From DASQPA01 sp963757335 (GTDB taxonomy: Bacteria > Acidobacteriota > Thermoanaerobaculia > Multivoradales > UBA5704), in the NCBI GenBank assembly GCA_963757335.1, contig CAVWRJ010000008.1, forward strand, positions 496,001-560,000: a stretch of 64,000 bases of DNA, in the 5' to 3' direction. Made by a program: the position numbers and the translations under genes. How positions within the stretch are numbered: the first letter of the stretch is position 1; each line of letters starts with the position of its first letter. The notes under the pieces are model-generated. The model ran no database searches. It had not been told where the DNA came from and saw only the letters and a program-made list of their open reading frames with translations. This document shows positions 1 through 9,040 of this stretch, piece by piece.

Positions 1-39
1 CAGGGGATGCTCTCCGAGCGGCTGGGCTCCGCGGCTTAG
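1..39 (+). CDS. 3' end of an upstream gene (partial)
   Basis: An open frame enters from the left edge and stops at TAG 37-39, leaving 12 residues ending in ERLGSAA. Too little remains to name it. It lies 34 bases before the flippase-like gene on the same strand, so it is probably an earlier member of the same surface-glycan gene run. Confidence 0.35.
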   Translation, partial: QGMLSERLGSAA

Positions 40-73
40 CAGGTATGAACGAACGGGTATGAGATAGACGGGT

Positions 74-1109
74 ATGGAAGCGCTCTCCACCGATGCCGCT
101 CCCGGAGCGCCGCCGCGCCGCCGCGTCTGGCTGGTCGCGGCGAAGCTCGCCGTCTCGGCGCTCCTGGTCGGCTGGATCCTGCACCGCGCCGATCTGCGCG
201 ACGTGGGGCTCTCCCTCCGCACCGCCGATCCGCGCTTCGTGCTCCTCGCCTTCGCTCTCTGCCCGCTGGGCTGGATCGTCAGCGTCGTCCGCTGGCGCCT
301 GCTGCTCCGGGCGCTCGGCGGCGAAGCCGATACCGGGCTGCTGCTCCGCGCCAGCCTGGTCGGGATCTTCTTCAACAATCTGCTGCCGGGAACGATGGGC
401 GGGGACGCGGTGCGGGTCTACCAGACAAGCCGCGCGGGTCTCTCCGGCGCCCGGGCCGTGGCGGTCATCCTGGTCGACCGCTTCCTGGGTCTCATGGCGC
501 TCCTCGCCTTCGCGGCCGTCGCTCTGACCGTCGAGCAGAGCGCGGTCGCGCGCAGTCCGTCGCTCCTCTACGATCTCGCCGCGGGTATCGCGGTCGCCCT
601 GTTCTCCTCCTGGCTGCTGTTCTCGCGCACCGCCTGGGTTAGAACGCTCCTCGGCCGCCTGCGCGCGGCGCTCCCCGAGCCGCTTCCAGGGGTTCTTCGA
701 TCGGGTGTTCGACGCCCTCTTCGCCTTTCAGGGCCGGTACTGGGTGCTCGCCCAGGCGTTCGCCCTCTCCTTGGGCGTTCAGGCGCTGGTGGTGGCGAAC
801 GCCCTCTGCCTGGCCCGGGCGCTCCATATCCAGGTCCCGCCGGCCGACTACTTCTTCATGGTCCCCCTGGCCCTCTTCGCCATGATGGTGCCGATCTCGA
901 TCAACGGCGTCGGAGTGCGGGAGAGCGTCTGGGCCTTCTTCCTCGTCCCCTTCGGGGTCGCCACCTCGACGGCTCTCGCTTTCGCCTGGCTCGATTACGG
1001 TCTGATCCTCGCCCAGGCGGTGATCGGCGGGATGGTCTACGCCTTCTCCTATCGCCCCTGGAAGGCGGGCGACGACCGTCGCTCCCGCCGGTACCGCCGG
1101 GGCGTTGCC
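74..1109 (+). CDS. Flippase-like UPF0104/LPG-synthase-type membrane protein, frameshifted
   Basis: Polytopic inner-membrane protein of the lysylphosphatidylglycerol synthase transmembrane (UPF0104) family, often found with glycosyltransferases. Hydrophobic helices begin near residue 20, and the family motif NNLLPGTMGGDAVRVY is at about residues 98-113. The frame of ATG 74 is convincing to about base 670. Homology then continues one frame over (GFFDRVFDALFAFQGRYW and further helices to about base 1070), so a one-base indel lies near 665-690. In that second frame no stop separates this gene from the glycosyltransferase, so a second indel or a real fusion is possible. The overlapping TGA 1111-1113 in the third frame would be the natural stop. 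The frameshift is probably a sequence error, because fusA in this window has the same defect. Confidence 0.7.
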
Positions 1110-2355
1110 GTGAGGGTCCTGCTCCTCGCCCCGCACCCGTTCTTCCAGCAGCGGGGAACGCCGATCGCCGAACGGATGCTGCTCGAAGCGCTCCTCGCCC
1201 AGGGCCATCAGGTCGAGGTGCTGACCTTCCACGAGGGGGAGGACCCGGGGATCCCCGGCTGCCCGATCCACCGCATCCCGCGGCTCCCCTTCGTGCGCGG
1301 CATCCGGCCCGGCTTCTCGGCCAAGAAGCTGCTCTGCGACGCGGTGATGCTCGCCTCCTGCCTGCGCCTCATCCGCCGGCGGCGCTACGACCTCGTCCAC
1401 GCCGTCGAGGAGTCGGCCTTCATGGCCCTCCTCACCCGCCGGCTCTTCCGAGTCCCCTACGTCTACGACATGGACTCGGGGCTGGCCCAGCAGATGACCG
1501 ACAAATTTCCACCCCTCGCCCGGGTCCGGCCGGCGCTCGAATGGTTCGAGCGCCTCGCCGTCCGCGGCAGCTCCGGGGTGCTCGCCGTCTGCCGGGCGGT
1601 GGAGGACAAGGCGCGGGAGTACGACCCGGGCTGCCTCGTGGCGCGGCTGGAGGACGTGACCCTCCTCCCCGCCAGCACCGCCGACATCGGCAGCGCTGCC
1701 CGGCCGGTGGAGAGTCTGCCCGACCTGGCGGGCGGCGGGGGAGGACCGATCGTCCTCTATGTTGGCAATCTGGAGACCTATCAGGGGATCGATCTGCTGC
1801 TCGCCGGCTTCGCCCGTGCCGTCCGCGAGGTCCCGGCGGCGCGGCTGGTGGTGATCGGCGGCGCTCCAGAACACATCCGCCACTATGAGGAGGTCGTAGC
1901 CCGGGCCGGGATCGGGGAGAGCGTCCGCTTCGCCGGTCCGCGCCCCTTGGAACGCCTCGGGAGACTACCTCGGGCAGGCGACGGTCCTGGTGTCGCCCCG
2001 CACCCAGGGCACCAACACCCCGATGAAGGTCTACTCTTATCTCGACTCGGGGCGCCCGCTCCTCGCCACCCGCCTGCCCACCCACACCCAGGTACTGGAC
2101 GACGAGGTCGCCTGCCTGGTCGCGCCCGAACCGGAGGACTTCGCCCGCGGCCTGGTCCTCCTCCTCACCAGCGAGCCGCTCTGTCAGCGTCTGGCGGAGA
2201 ACGCCCGCCGACTCAGCCGAAGTGAGTTCAGCCCAGCGGCCTTCGAAGCCAAGCTCCTGCGCTTCTATGAGGCGGTGGCGCGGAAGATCGGAGACGGACC
2301 GGCCCATGCCGAGCCCCCCCAACCCCAGCCCCAGCTCCATCGACACGGCTCTTAG
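1110..2355 (+). CDS. GT4-type glycosyltransferase, frameshifted near 1960
   Basis: Cytoplasmic glycosyltransferase of the GT-B fold. The chosen GTG start gives VRVLLLAPHPFFQQRGTPIA, the typical N-terminus with a glycine-containing first loop. A donor-domain block IVLYVGNLETYQGIDLLLAG follows near residue 215. The C-terminal sugar-nucleotide region (MKVYSYLDSGRPLLATRLPT) lies in another frame that ends at 2355. A single surplus G in the GGG at about 1959-1961 explains the switch: removing it restores LGDYLGQATVLVS. The gene overlaps the following FkbH-like gene by 50 bases. It likely adds a sugar in glycan or glycolipid assembly; the acceptor cannot be told from the sequence. Confidence 0.75.
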
Positions 2356-4219
2356 CTTCGGAGAGATCCGTCGCTCGCTCGCCGAGCTCGACTTGGACGG
2401 GCTCTCCGCGCCGGCCTACGCCCCCCTGGCAAACGCGCTGCGCCGCGTGCCCGCCGAGGCGACGGCCGGGGCGCCCGTCCGGATCGCCTATCTGTCGAAC
2501 TTCACCCTCGACTTCCTGCCGCCCTACGTGGCGGTACGGGCCGCCGCCGCGGGCCTTCCCGTCTCTAGCTACACCGCCCCTTTCGGCCAGTATTTCCAGG
2601 CGGTGCTCGACGGCGGTGGTAGCGGCGATACCACCGGTACCGCCGGTTCCCTCGCCGCCTTCGAGCCCGATGTCGTCTTCCTCGCCCTCTCGCTGCGCCT
2701 CCTGCGGCCCGATCCCATCGCCCGCCTCCACGCTCTCTCGGCCGACGAGCGCCGGGCGCTCCGGGAGGAGGTGGCGGCCCATGTCGAGGAGTGGGTGGAG
2801 GCGGCCGGCCGGCTCGGCGCGACCCTGGTCGTCGCCAACTTCGCCTCTCCCGCCCTGCCCTCGGCGGGCGCGGTGGCCGACCCGAAGATTCCCTACGGCG
2901 AGAGCGAGCTCTATCTCGATCTCAATCTCGACCTCCTCCGCCGGTTTCAGGGCAATCCGAAGGTGCAGGTCCTCGATCTCGATCGCGTGGCAGCAGCCTT
3001 CGGCAAGGACCGGGTGCTCGACCGCCGGCTCTACTACCTGGCGAAGATGGAGTGGAGCCCGGCCTTTCTCCCGGCGATCGCCGGCGAGCTCGTCCGGCAT
3101 CTGATCGCCGCCCGCGGCCTGGCGAAGAAGTGCCTCGTCCTCGACCTCGACAACACCCTCTGGGGCGGGATCGTGGGGGAAGAGGGGGCGGCGGGGGTGA
3201 AAATCGGCCCCGGCGATCCGGAGGGGGAGGCCTACCTCGACTTCCAGCACCGGGTCAAGGCTCTGGAGGCCCGCGGCATCCTTCTCGCTATCTGCAGCCG
3301 CAACAACCTCGCCGATGTCCAGGAGGTCTTCGCGACCCGCAGTGAGATGGCCCTGGGCCTCGACGACTTCGCCGCGGTTGAGATCTCCTGGGAGCCCAAG
3401 CACGAGGGGCTCAGGCGGATCGCCCGGACCCTCGACCTGGGGCTCGACAGCCTGGTGTTCGTCGACGACAACCCGGCGGAGATCGCCCTCATCCGCCAGC
3501 TCCTTCCCGAGGTCGAGGCCGTCGAGCTCCCCCCCGACCCGGCGGAGTATGCCAACCGGCTCGATCGCCTCCCCTGGTTCGAGAAGGCGGCGGTCCTCCC
3601 GGAGGACCGCCTAAAGACCGCCCAGTATCGCGAGAACCGGGCGCGCCGTGAGGTCGCCGCCACCGCCGGAGACCTCGAGACTTATCTCTGGAGCCTGAAG
3701 ACGGTCCTCCGCATCCGTCGGGCGGGGACGGCCGACCTGGCGCGGGTGCACCAGCTGTTTTCGAAGACCAACCAGTTCAACCTGACGACGATCCGCTACT
3801 CGCTGCCCGACCTCGAACGCCTCGCCGCCAGCCCGGACTGCCACCTCGGGCTCGCCGCTGCCAGTGACCGTTTCGGCGACCTGGGGACGATCGCGGCTTT
3901 CCTCCTCCGGAGTGAGGGGGACGTCATGACGATCGACAGCCTGCTCTTGAGCTGCCGTGCCCTGGGGCGGGGGGTCGAGAGCGCGGTGATGAACGCCATC
4001 AAGGAGAGATTTTTGAGGAGCGAGCTCCCCAGGCTTTCCGGCCGCTTCGTGCCGACCGCCCGCAATCTCCCGGCGGCGGGCTTCTACGAGCGCCAGGGCT
4101 TCCCGCTCGCCGGAAGTACGGCGACGGGGGAGAGCCTCTACTCGCTGGGCCGGGAGGAGGTCCGGCTGATCCCCTGCCCCTGGATTACCGTGGAGACGGA
4201 GGGGAGCCACGCGGAGTAA
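2306..4219 (+). CDS. FkbH-like HAD-IIIC phosphatase / glyceryl transferase
   Basis: 637 residues. The N-terminal SGNH-like region (residues about 45-270) has DVVFLALSLRLLRPD. The HAD-IIIC core has the nucleophile motif CLVLDLDNTLWGGIVGEEG near residue 280 and FVDDNPAE near 385. The C-terminal GNAT-like part ends with ARNLPAAGFYERQGF. Established for FkbH/OzmB-type enzymes: they take the three-carbon unit of 1,3-bisphosphoglycerate and load it as glyceryl-S-ACP. The acyl carrier protein gene directly downstream supports this. ATG 2306 is preferred over the upstream in-frame start because the extra N-terminus has no family similarity. A low-complexity GGGSGDTTGTAG insert (about 2620-2655) sits before the FEPDVVF strand. 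Confidence 0.85.
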   Translation: MPSPPNPSPSSIDTALSFGEIRRSLAELDLDGLSAPAYAPLANALRRVPAEATAGAPVRIAYLSNFTLDFLPPYVAVRAAAAGLPVSSYTAPFGQYFQAVLDGGGSGDTTGTAGSLAAFEPDVVFLALSLRLLRPDPIARLHALSADERRALREEVAAHVEEWVEAAGRLGATLVVANFASPALPSAGAVADPKIPYGESELYLDLNLDLLRRFQGNPKVQVLDLDRVAAAFGKDRVLDRRLYYLAKMEWSPAFLPAIAGELVRHLIAARGLAKKCLVLDLDNTLWGGIVGEEGAAGVKIGPGDPEGEAYLDFQHRVKALEARGILLAICSRNNLADVQEVFATRSEMALGLDDFAAVEISWEPKHEGLRRIARTLDLGLDSLVFVDDNPAEIALIRQLLPEVEAVELPPDPAEYANRLDRLPWFEKAAVLPEDRLKTAQYRENRARREVAATAGDLETYLWSLKTVLRIRRAGTADLARVHQLFSKTNQFNLTTIRYSLPDLERLAASPDCHLGLAAASDRFGDLGTIAAFLLRSEGDVMTIDSLLLSCRALGRGVESAVMNAIKERFLRSELPRLSGRFVPTARNLPAAGFYERQGFPLAGSTATGESLYSLGREEVRLIPCPWITVETEGSHAE

Positions 4220-4262
4220 CCTATCCGTCCCGCGGGCCTGCTTTTTGCACTTCGGGGCGGAT

Positions 4263-4505
4263 GTGGCCACGCAGCCAAATGTCGAAGACCGCATCCGCGA
4301 AGTGATGGCCGGAGTGCTCGAAGTGGAGCCCGGGGCGATCGGCGCAAGATTCGGGCGCGACGACGCCCCGCTCTGGGACTCGCTCAATCACCTGCGTCTG
4401 ATCACCGCGCTCGAAGAGGCCTTCGGCATCCGGTTCGATATGCGGGAGGTCGCGCGGATGGAGCGCTTCGAGTCGATCCAGCAGGCGGTCGCCGAGCGAC
4501 TCTGA
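4263..4505 (+). CDS. Acyl carrier protein
   Basis: Four-helix carrier protein of about 80 residues. The phosphopantetheine attachment site is the serine of LWDSLNHLRLI, and the C-terminal helix contains RFESIQQAVAERL. It sits 43 bases after the FkbH-like gene and is the expected acceptor of its glyceryl unit. Two starts are possible: TTG 4245, or GTG 4263, which follows a GGGGCGG stretch and is used here. Confident on function, less so on the exact start. Confidence 0.82.
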   Translation: MATQPNVEDRIREVMAGVLEVEPGAIGARFGRDDAPLWDSLNHLRLITALEEAFGIRFDMREVARMERFESIQQAVAERL

Positions 4506-4510
4506 TCAGC

Positions 4511-5050
4511 ATGATCTCCATGCGGACGGGTGTGATCCTCCGGCGTTTCCTCGTGCCCCGGCACTGGGTCACACTCCGTGCCTATCTCCGTTTTCACTGC
4601 TTCGTGAGTCCGCGGGCCGAGGTCGAGCTCTCCCCACTGCTCGCCATTGGCGCCGGCTCCTCGGTCGGCTCCTTCACCAAGATCAAGGCGAGCGACGGGC
4701 CGCTCTCGATCGGCAGAAACGTCGACATCGCGACCGGTTGCTTCCTGAGCTCGCACACCGCTGGAGTCGTCATCGGCGACGACTGCCTGATCGGTCCCAA
4801 CGTCGTGATCGTCGGCAACAATTACCGCTACGACGACCTCGAAACCCCCATCCGGCTGCAGGAGAAGACCTCGGAGAAGGGGATCCGGATCGGCGACAAC
4901 GTCTGGATCGGCGCCGGCTGCACTCTCTTGGAGGGAGCGGAGATCGGCCGCGGCGCCATCCTCACCCCCAACACCGTGGTCTCCGGACGCATCCCGGAGA
5001 ACGCGATCGTCCAGGGCAATCCGGGGAAGGTGATTTTCACCCGGCGGTAA
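4511..5050 (+). CDS. Left-handed beta-helix (hexapeptide) acyltransferase
   Basis: 179 residues with hexapeptide-repeat turns characteristic of the LbH acetyltransferase superfamily: IGAGSSVGSFTKI, IGRNVDIATGCFLSSHTAGV, IGDNVWIGAGCTLLEGAEIG and the closing VQGNPGKVI. Enzymes of this type O- or N-acetylate sugars in surface polysaccharide synthesis and act as trimers in the cytoplasm. It starts 5 bases after the carrier protein gene, so the two are likely cotranscribed and may act on the same glycan. The donor could be acetyl-CoA or, more speculatively, the glyceryl-ACP made by its neighbours. Confidence 0.85.
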   Translation: MISMRTGVILRRFLVPRHWVTLRAYLRFHCFVSPRAEVELSPLLAIGAGSSVGSFTKIKASDGPLSIGRNVDIATGCFLSSHTAGVVIGDDCLIGPNVVIVGNNYRYDDLETPIRLQEKTSEKGIRIGDNVWIGAGCTLLEGAEIGRGAILTPNTVVSGRIPENAIVQGNPGKVIFTRR

Positions 5051-5085
5051 GGCGAAGAAAAGTTCTGCGGGGTTTAGGAGACCAA

Positions 5086-5117
5086 CAAAAACGGGGTGCG
5101 CACCTCGCGCACCCCGT
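5086..5117 (-). terminator. Rho-independent terminator of the glycine-zipper gene
   Basis: A perfect 11-bp stem (ACGGGGTGCGC at 5091-5101, complement at 5107-5117) has a 5-base loop. On the minus strand it is followed by a run of T (AAAAA at 5086-5090 on plus). It lies between convergent genes ending at 5050 (+) and 5135 (-). The T-tract is only on the minus-strand side. Confidence 0.85.
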
Positions 5118-5134
5118 TCCAAGCGAAGCAGGTT

Positions 5135-6157
5135 CTAGTAGCGGGTCGTGCCGGTGGTGTGAGTCGTGGTGGAGGGCTCGCCGGCGACGTGGTGCCAGGC
5201 GTCCTTGACCGCGTCCTTGACTTCCTGCCAGCCGAGCTTCGACGTACCCTTGGTCCGCTCCCAGCCGCTCTGGAGGTCGGTCTCGACATCCTCATAGCGC
5301 CGGCCGGGGTAGCGGTTGTAGGCCTCCTGGCCATACTTGTAGGCCGGCTCGTAGTCCGCGTAGTTGCGGCCGGCGGCGTAGGGGCGCGAGGAGAAGTTGT
5401 TGCGCCAGTAATCGCCGGTATCGCTCTTCGTCGTGCCGCCGACCCGGGAGTCGACACGGTTCCAGGCATCCTGGACGGCGCCCTTGGCCTCGTGCCAGCC
5501 CAGGTTGGTCTTGTTCTTGGTCTTGTCCCAGCCGCTCTGCAGGTCGTTCTCGGCCTCGTTCCAGTTGCGGCCGTGGTGCTGGACTCGGGAGTTCCAGCCG
5601 TACTCGTAGGCCGGGCGCAGCTGATCGTAGCTGCGGCCCTGGGCGTACGGACGGTTCGCATAGTTGGAGCTCCAGTAGGCATCCTCCTCGGTCGGGTTGA
5701 CCGCCTCGGCGACACCCTTGCCGGCGAAGCCACCAGCGATACCGCCGATCGCCGCGCCGATGAGCGCGCCGGCCGGGCCGCCCACCGCACCGCCGATCGC
5801 CGCGCCGGTGGCCGCGCCGCCGGCCGCGCCGACGCCAGTGCCTACCGGGTGCGAGCCGGTCTCGCCGGTCAGCGGGTCGGGGTTGGTGCCGTCGGAGACC
5901 GACGGGGTGGTGCCGGTAGGAGTGGTGGTGCCGCGCTCGGCCACACCGCCCTGGCGGGAGGCCGCGACCGAACCGGGGCCGACGTGGGCCGACTGCGGGA
6001 GGGTGGTGTCCATCGTATGGCTGGTGCCGAGACTCTCGTCGCCCGTCTTGCCGCGGAGCGGGGTCTGGCCGGTGCCGCGCGAAGGGTTGATATCGTTCAC
6101 GTCGCTCGGCGACTCCAGGGTCGTCGATCGGATGCCGGTCTTGTTGTCGTCTGCCAT
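5135..6157 (-). CDS. Glycine-zipper protein with duplicated C-terminal domain
   Basis: 340 residues, no family I can name. Residues 1-108 are Thr/Ser/Gly-rich and look disordered. Residues about 109-158 are a glycine zipper (GGAATGAAIGGAVGG, then ALIGAAIGG), likely membrane-inserting or oligomerising. Then come two copies of a domain of about 78 residues: YWSSNYANRPYAQGRSY through TDLQSGW-type and NLGWHEAKGAVQDAW in copy 1; YWRNNFSSRPYAAGRNY through SKLGWQEVKDAVKDAW in copy 2. The start ATG follows GAGGAGAACCACC. It is transcribed alone and ends in a strong terminator. Possibly a stress or envelope protein; function unknown. Confidence 0.75.
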   Translation of the reverse strand: MADDNKTGIRSTTLESPSDVNDINPSRGTGQTPLRGKTGDESLGTSHTMDTTLPQSAHVGPGSVAASRQGGVAERGTTTPTGTTPSVSDGTNPDPLTGETGSHPVGTGVGAAGGAATGAAIGGAVGGPAGALIGAAIGGIAGGFAGKGVAEAVNPTEEDAYWSSNYANRPYAQGRSYDQLRPAYEYGWNSRVQHHGRNWNEAENDLQSGWDKTKNKTNLGWHEAKGAVQDAWNRVDSRVGGTTKSDTGDYWRNNFSSRPYAAGRNYADYEPAYKYGQEAYNRYPGRRYEDVETDLQSGWERTKGTSKLGWQEVKDAVKDAWHHVAGEPSTTTHTTGTTRY

Positions 6158-6404
6158 GGTGGTTCTCCTCTCAGATTTGCCAAGCCGTTGGCGTTAGCGG
6201 TCAAACTCGATACGCTTTTCCTATACTGCAAAGTCGGGGCCAGGGCGGGGCACTGGCTCAGCTTGATTCTGCGGGCGGGCTCCTGCGGGCGCTTCGCGCA
6301 GCCAGTCGGCCGTCCTCGAAACCAAACGGAGCCAGTACCCAGGACCGGGAACGTGCGCGCCTTGCTTCCCCCCCTCGCCTCGGATAGCCTCCCGCCGACA
6401 GACC

Positions 6405-7463
6405 ATGAGTGGTTTCGACGCCAAGACCGTTCGGTGGAGGCCCAGAGGATCGGGGCGAGGGTTCCGGCTCGGTCTCTTCGGCATCCTCGGCATCCTCAGC
6501 CTGGGGCTGCCGGCCTGCCGGCCGCGGGAACGCGCCGCCGATCGCGGCAAGGTCCACGTCGGCATCGTTTTCGACAGCGGCGGCAAGGACGACCGCTCGT
6601 TCAACGCTGCGGCTTGGCGGGGCGTAAAGCGCGCCGCCAAGGATTTCCCCATCGTCCTCCGCGATGCCGAGCCCGGCGATCCCACCTCGTTGGAGCCGGC
6701 CATGCGCGCCTTCGCCGAGCGCGGCTACGATTTGGTCATCGGCATCGGCTTCGCCCAGACTCCGATCGTCGAGGAGGTCGCCAAGGACTATCCGAAGATC
6801 GACTTCGCGATCATCGACGGGGTGAGTAAGCTGCCCAACGTCGCCTCGCTCATCTTCAAGGAGCACGAGGGTTCGTACCTGGTGGGGATGATCGCCGCCC
6901 GGGTCTCCAAAACCGGGGTGCTGGGCTTCATCGGCGGCATGGACATCCCCCTGATCCACCGCTTCGAGGTCGGCTACGCCGAGGGGGCGAGGGCGGTCAA
7001 TCCGAGGATCCAGGTGATCGACAACTATGTCGGGGTCACCGAGACGGCGTGGAACAACCCGGGGAAGGGCAAGGAGCTGTCGCTCGCCCAGATCGGCAAG
7101 GGGGCGGACGTCCTCTTCGCCGCTGCCGGCAACTCCGGGCTCGGCGCCTTCGACGCCGCCGAGGAGAAGGGGAAGCTGGTGATCGGCGTCGACTCGAACC
7201 AGAACTGGGTCAAGCCCGGCTACGTCCTCACCAGCATGGTCAAGCGGGTGGACAACGCGGTCTACCAGATCGTGCGCGAACGGGTGGCCGGGCACTTCCA
7301 GGGCGGTATTCACGTCTACGGCCTGGAGAACGGCGGCATCGGCTATGCCATGGATCAGTACAACGAGAAGCTCGTCCCGAAAGCGGTGATCGCCGAGGTC
7401 GAGGCCGCCAGGCAGAAGATCATCCGCGGCCAGATCAAGGTCACCGACGCCATGGCCCAGTGA
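6405..7463 (+). CDS. BMP-family ABC transporter substrate-binding lipoprotein
   Basis: 352 residues. Signal peptide with lipobox (LGILSLGLPAC; Cys near residue 38), then the periplasmic binding fold of the BMP/PnrA/Med family: VGIVFDSGGKDDRSFN, DLVIGIGFAQTPIVEEVAK, GFIGGMDIPLIHRFEVGY, LFAAAGNSGLGAF and VIGVDSNQNWVKPG. These proteins bind purine nucleosides or related ligands and deliver them to a NupABC-type transporter, which is encoded directly downstream. Its stop overlaps the ATPase start (TGATG), indicating translational coupling. Confidence 0.9.
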   Translation: MSGFDAKTVRWRPRGSGRGFRLGLFGILGILSLGLPACRPRERAADRGKVHVGIVFDSGGKDDRSFNAAAWRGVKRAAKDFPIVLRDAEPGDPTSLEPAMRAFAERGYDLVIGIGFAQTPIVEEVAKDYPKIDFAIIDGVSKLPNVASLIFKEHEGSYLVGMIAARVSKTGVLGFIGGMDIPLIHRFEVGYAEGARAVNPRIQVIDNYVGVTETAWNNPGKGKELSLAQIGKGADVLFAAAGNSGLGAFDAAEEKGKLVIGVDSNQNWVKPGYVLTSMVKRVDNAVYQIVRERVAGHFQGGIHVYGLENGGIGYAMDQYNEKLVPKAVIAEVEAARQKIIRGQIKVTDAMAQ

Positions 7464-9031
7464 TGGACGCGACCATGCCCCCTTTCCCCATCCCCGCGCC
7501 CCCGCGTCCCATGCTCGAGCTGCGCGAGATCACCAAGCGCTTCGGCGGCGTCCTGGCGAACGACCGGGTGAGCCTCGCGGTCGCGCCGGGGACGATCCAC
7601 GCCGTGGTGGGGGAGAACGGCGCCGGCAAGTCGACCGCCATGCGGATTGCCTACGGCTTCTACGGCGCCGATTCGGGAGAGGTGGCGATCGACGGCGAGA
7701 TCAGGCGCCTGGAGAGCCCGGAGGACGCCATCCGCCTCGGGGTCGGGATGGTGCACCAGCACTTCATGCTGGTCGACACCATGACGGTCGCCGAGAACAT
7801 CGTCCTTGGCGCCGAGCCGGGGAACCCCTTCGCCCTGGACCTCGCCGGGGGGGAGGAGCGGATCCGCGGGCTCTCGCGCGAGTTCGGCCTGGCGGTCGAC
7901 CCGCGCGCCGTCGTCGAGACCCTCTCGGTCGGCGAGCAGCAGCGGGTGGAACTCTTGAAGGCACTCTACCGCGATGCCCGCCTGCTCATCCTGGACGAGC
8001 CCACGGCCGTCCTCACCCCGCTGGACGTGACCGAGCTGTTCAAGGTCCTCCGGCGGATGCGCGAGCAGGGGAAGACGGTCGTCATCATCACCCACAAGCT
8101 TTCCGAGGTGCTCGCCATCTCCGACGCGGTGACCGTGATGCGCGACGGCAGGGTCGTGGGGCGGGTCGAGACCCGGGCCACGACCGCCGCCGAGCTGGCC
8201 CGGCTGATGGTCGGCCGCGACGTGCTCTTAAGGGTGACCAAGGGCCCGGCGCGGCCGGGGGAGACCGTGCTTGCTGTCAGCGACCTCGCGGTGACCGGGG
8301 CGGAGGGCTCGGCGCGTCTCGCCGGGGTGTCGTTCGCCGTCAGGGCGGGCGAGATCGTGGGGATCGCGGGGGTCGAGGGTAACGGTCAGACCGAGCTCGT
8401 CGAGGCGCTCGCCGGGCTGGTGCCCCGGGAGCGGGTCGCCGGGAGGGTCGAGCTCTCCGGCCGCGATGTCACCGGTCTTTCGGCGCGCGAGCGCAAGCGG
8501 CTGGGGATCGCCCACATCCCAGAGGACCGCCAACGCCGCGGTCTGGTGCTCGACTTCGACCTCGCGGAGAACTCGATCCTGGGCGTCCACGACCGGCCGC
8601 CCGCGGTCACCGGTCCGGGGGGTGTCTGGCTCGACCGGCCGGCGATCCTCGCCCGGGCGGCGCGGCTCCTCGCCGACTTCGACGTCCGCCCGGCCAACCC
8701 CACCCTGCCGGCGCGGGCGCTCTCCGGGGGGAACCAGCAGAAGCTTGTCGCCGGGCGCGAGATCACCCTGCCGCCCAGGCTTCTGCTCGTCGCCCAGCCC
8801 ACCCGCGGGGTCGACATCGGGGCGATCGAGTTCCTCCATCGGCAGCTGATCGCGCTCCGCGACGGCGGCGCTGCCATTCTCCTGGTCTCGGCCGAGCTCG
8901 AGGAGGTGACCGCGCTCGCCGACCGCCTGCTGGTCTTCCACCAGGGGCGGATCGCGGGCGAGGTCGATCCGGCCCTCGCCAGCGCCGAGGAGATCGGGCT
9001 GCTCATGACCGGTGGCCGGCGGGCCGCCTGA
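7463..9031 (+). CDS. Nucleoside/sugar-type ABC transporter ATPase, double NBD
   Basis: 522 residues with two nucleotide-binding domains in tandem. NBD1 has Walker A GENGAGKS at residues 50-57, signature LSVGEQQRVE and Walker B LLILDEPT. NBD2 has the degenerate P-loop GVEGNGQTEL, signature LSGGNQQK and LLLVAQPTRGVD. This arrangement is typical of RbsA/NupA-like ATPases, in which the second site is usually catalytically weak. ATG 7463 overlaps the stop of the binding protein by one base. It powers the two permeases that follow. Confidence 0.92.
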   Translation: MDATMPPFPIPAPPRPMLELREITKRFGGVLANDRVSLAVAPGTIHAVVGENGAGKSTAMRIAYGFYGADSGEVAIDGEIRRLESPEDAIRLGVGMVHQHFMLVDTMTVAENIVLGAEPGNPFALDLAGGEERIRGLSREFGLAVDPRAVVETLSVGEQQRVELLKALYRDARLLILDEPTAVLTPLDVTELFKVLRRMREQGKTVVIITHKLSEVLAISDAVTVMRDGRVVGRVETRATTAAELARLMVGRDVLLRVTKGPARPGETVLAVSDLAVTGAEGSARLAGVSFAVRAGEIVGIAGVEGNGQTELVEALAGLVPRERVAGRVELSGRDVTGLSARERKRLGIAHIPEDRQRRGLVLDFDLAENSILGVHDRPPAVTGPGGVWLDRPAILARAARLLADFDVRPANPTLPARALSGGNQQKLVAGREITLPPRLLLVAQPTRGVDIGAIEFLHRQLIALRDGGAAILLVSAELEEVTALADRLLVFHQGRIAGEVDPALASAEEIGLLMTGGRRAA

Positions 9032-9040
9032 AAGGACCGC

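Noticed and set aside
5107..5125. Bidirectional terminator for the acetyltransferase gene
   Set aside because: The hairpin has a T-run only on the minus-strand side; for the plus strand it is followed by CC and mixed bases.
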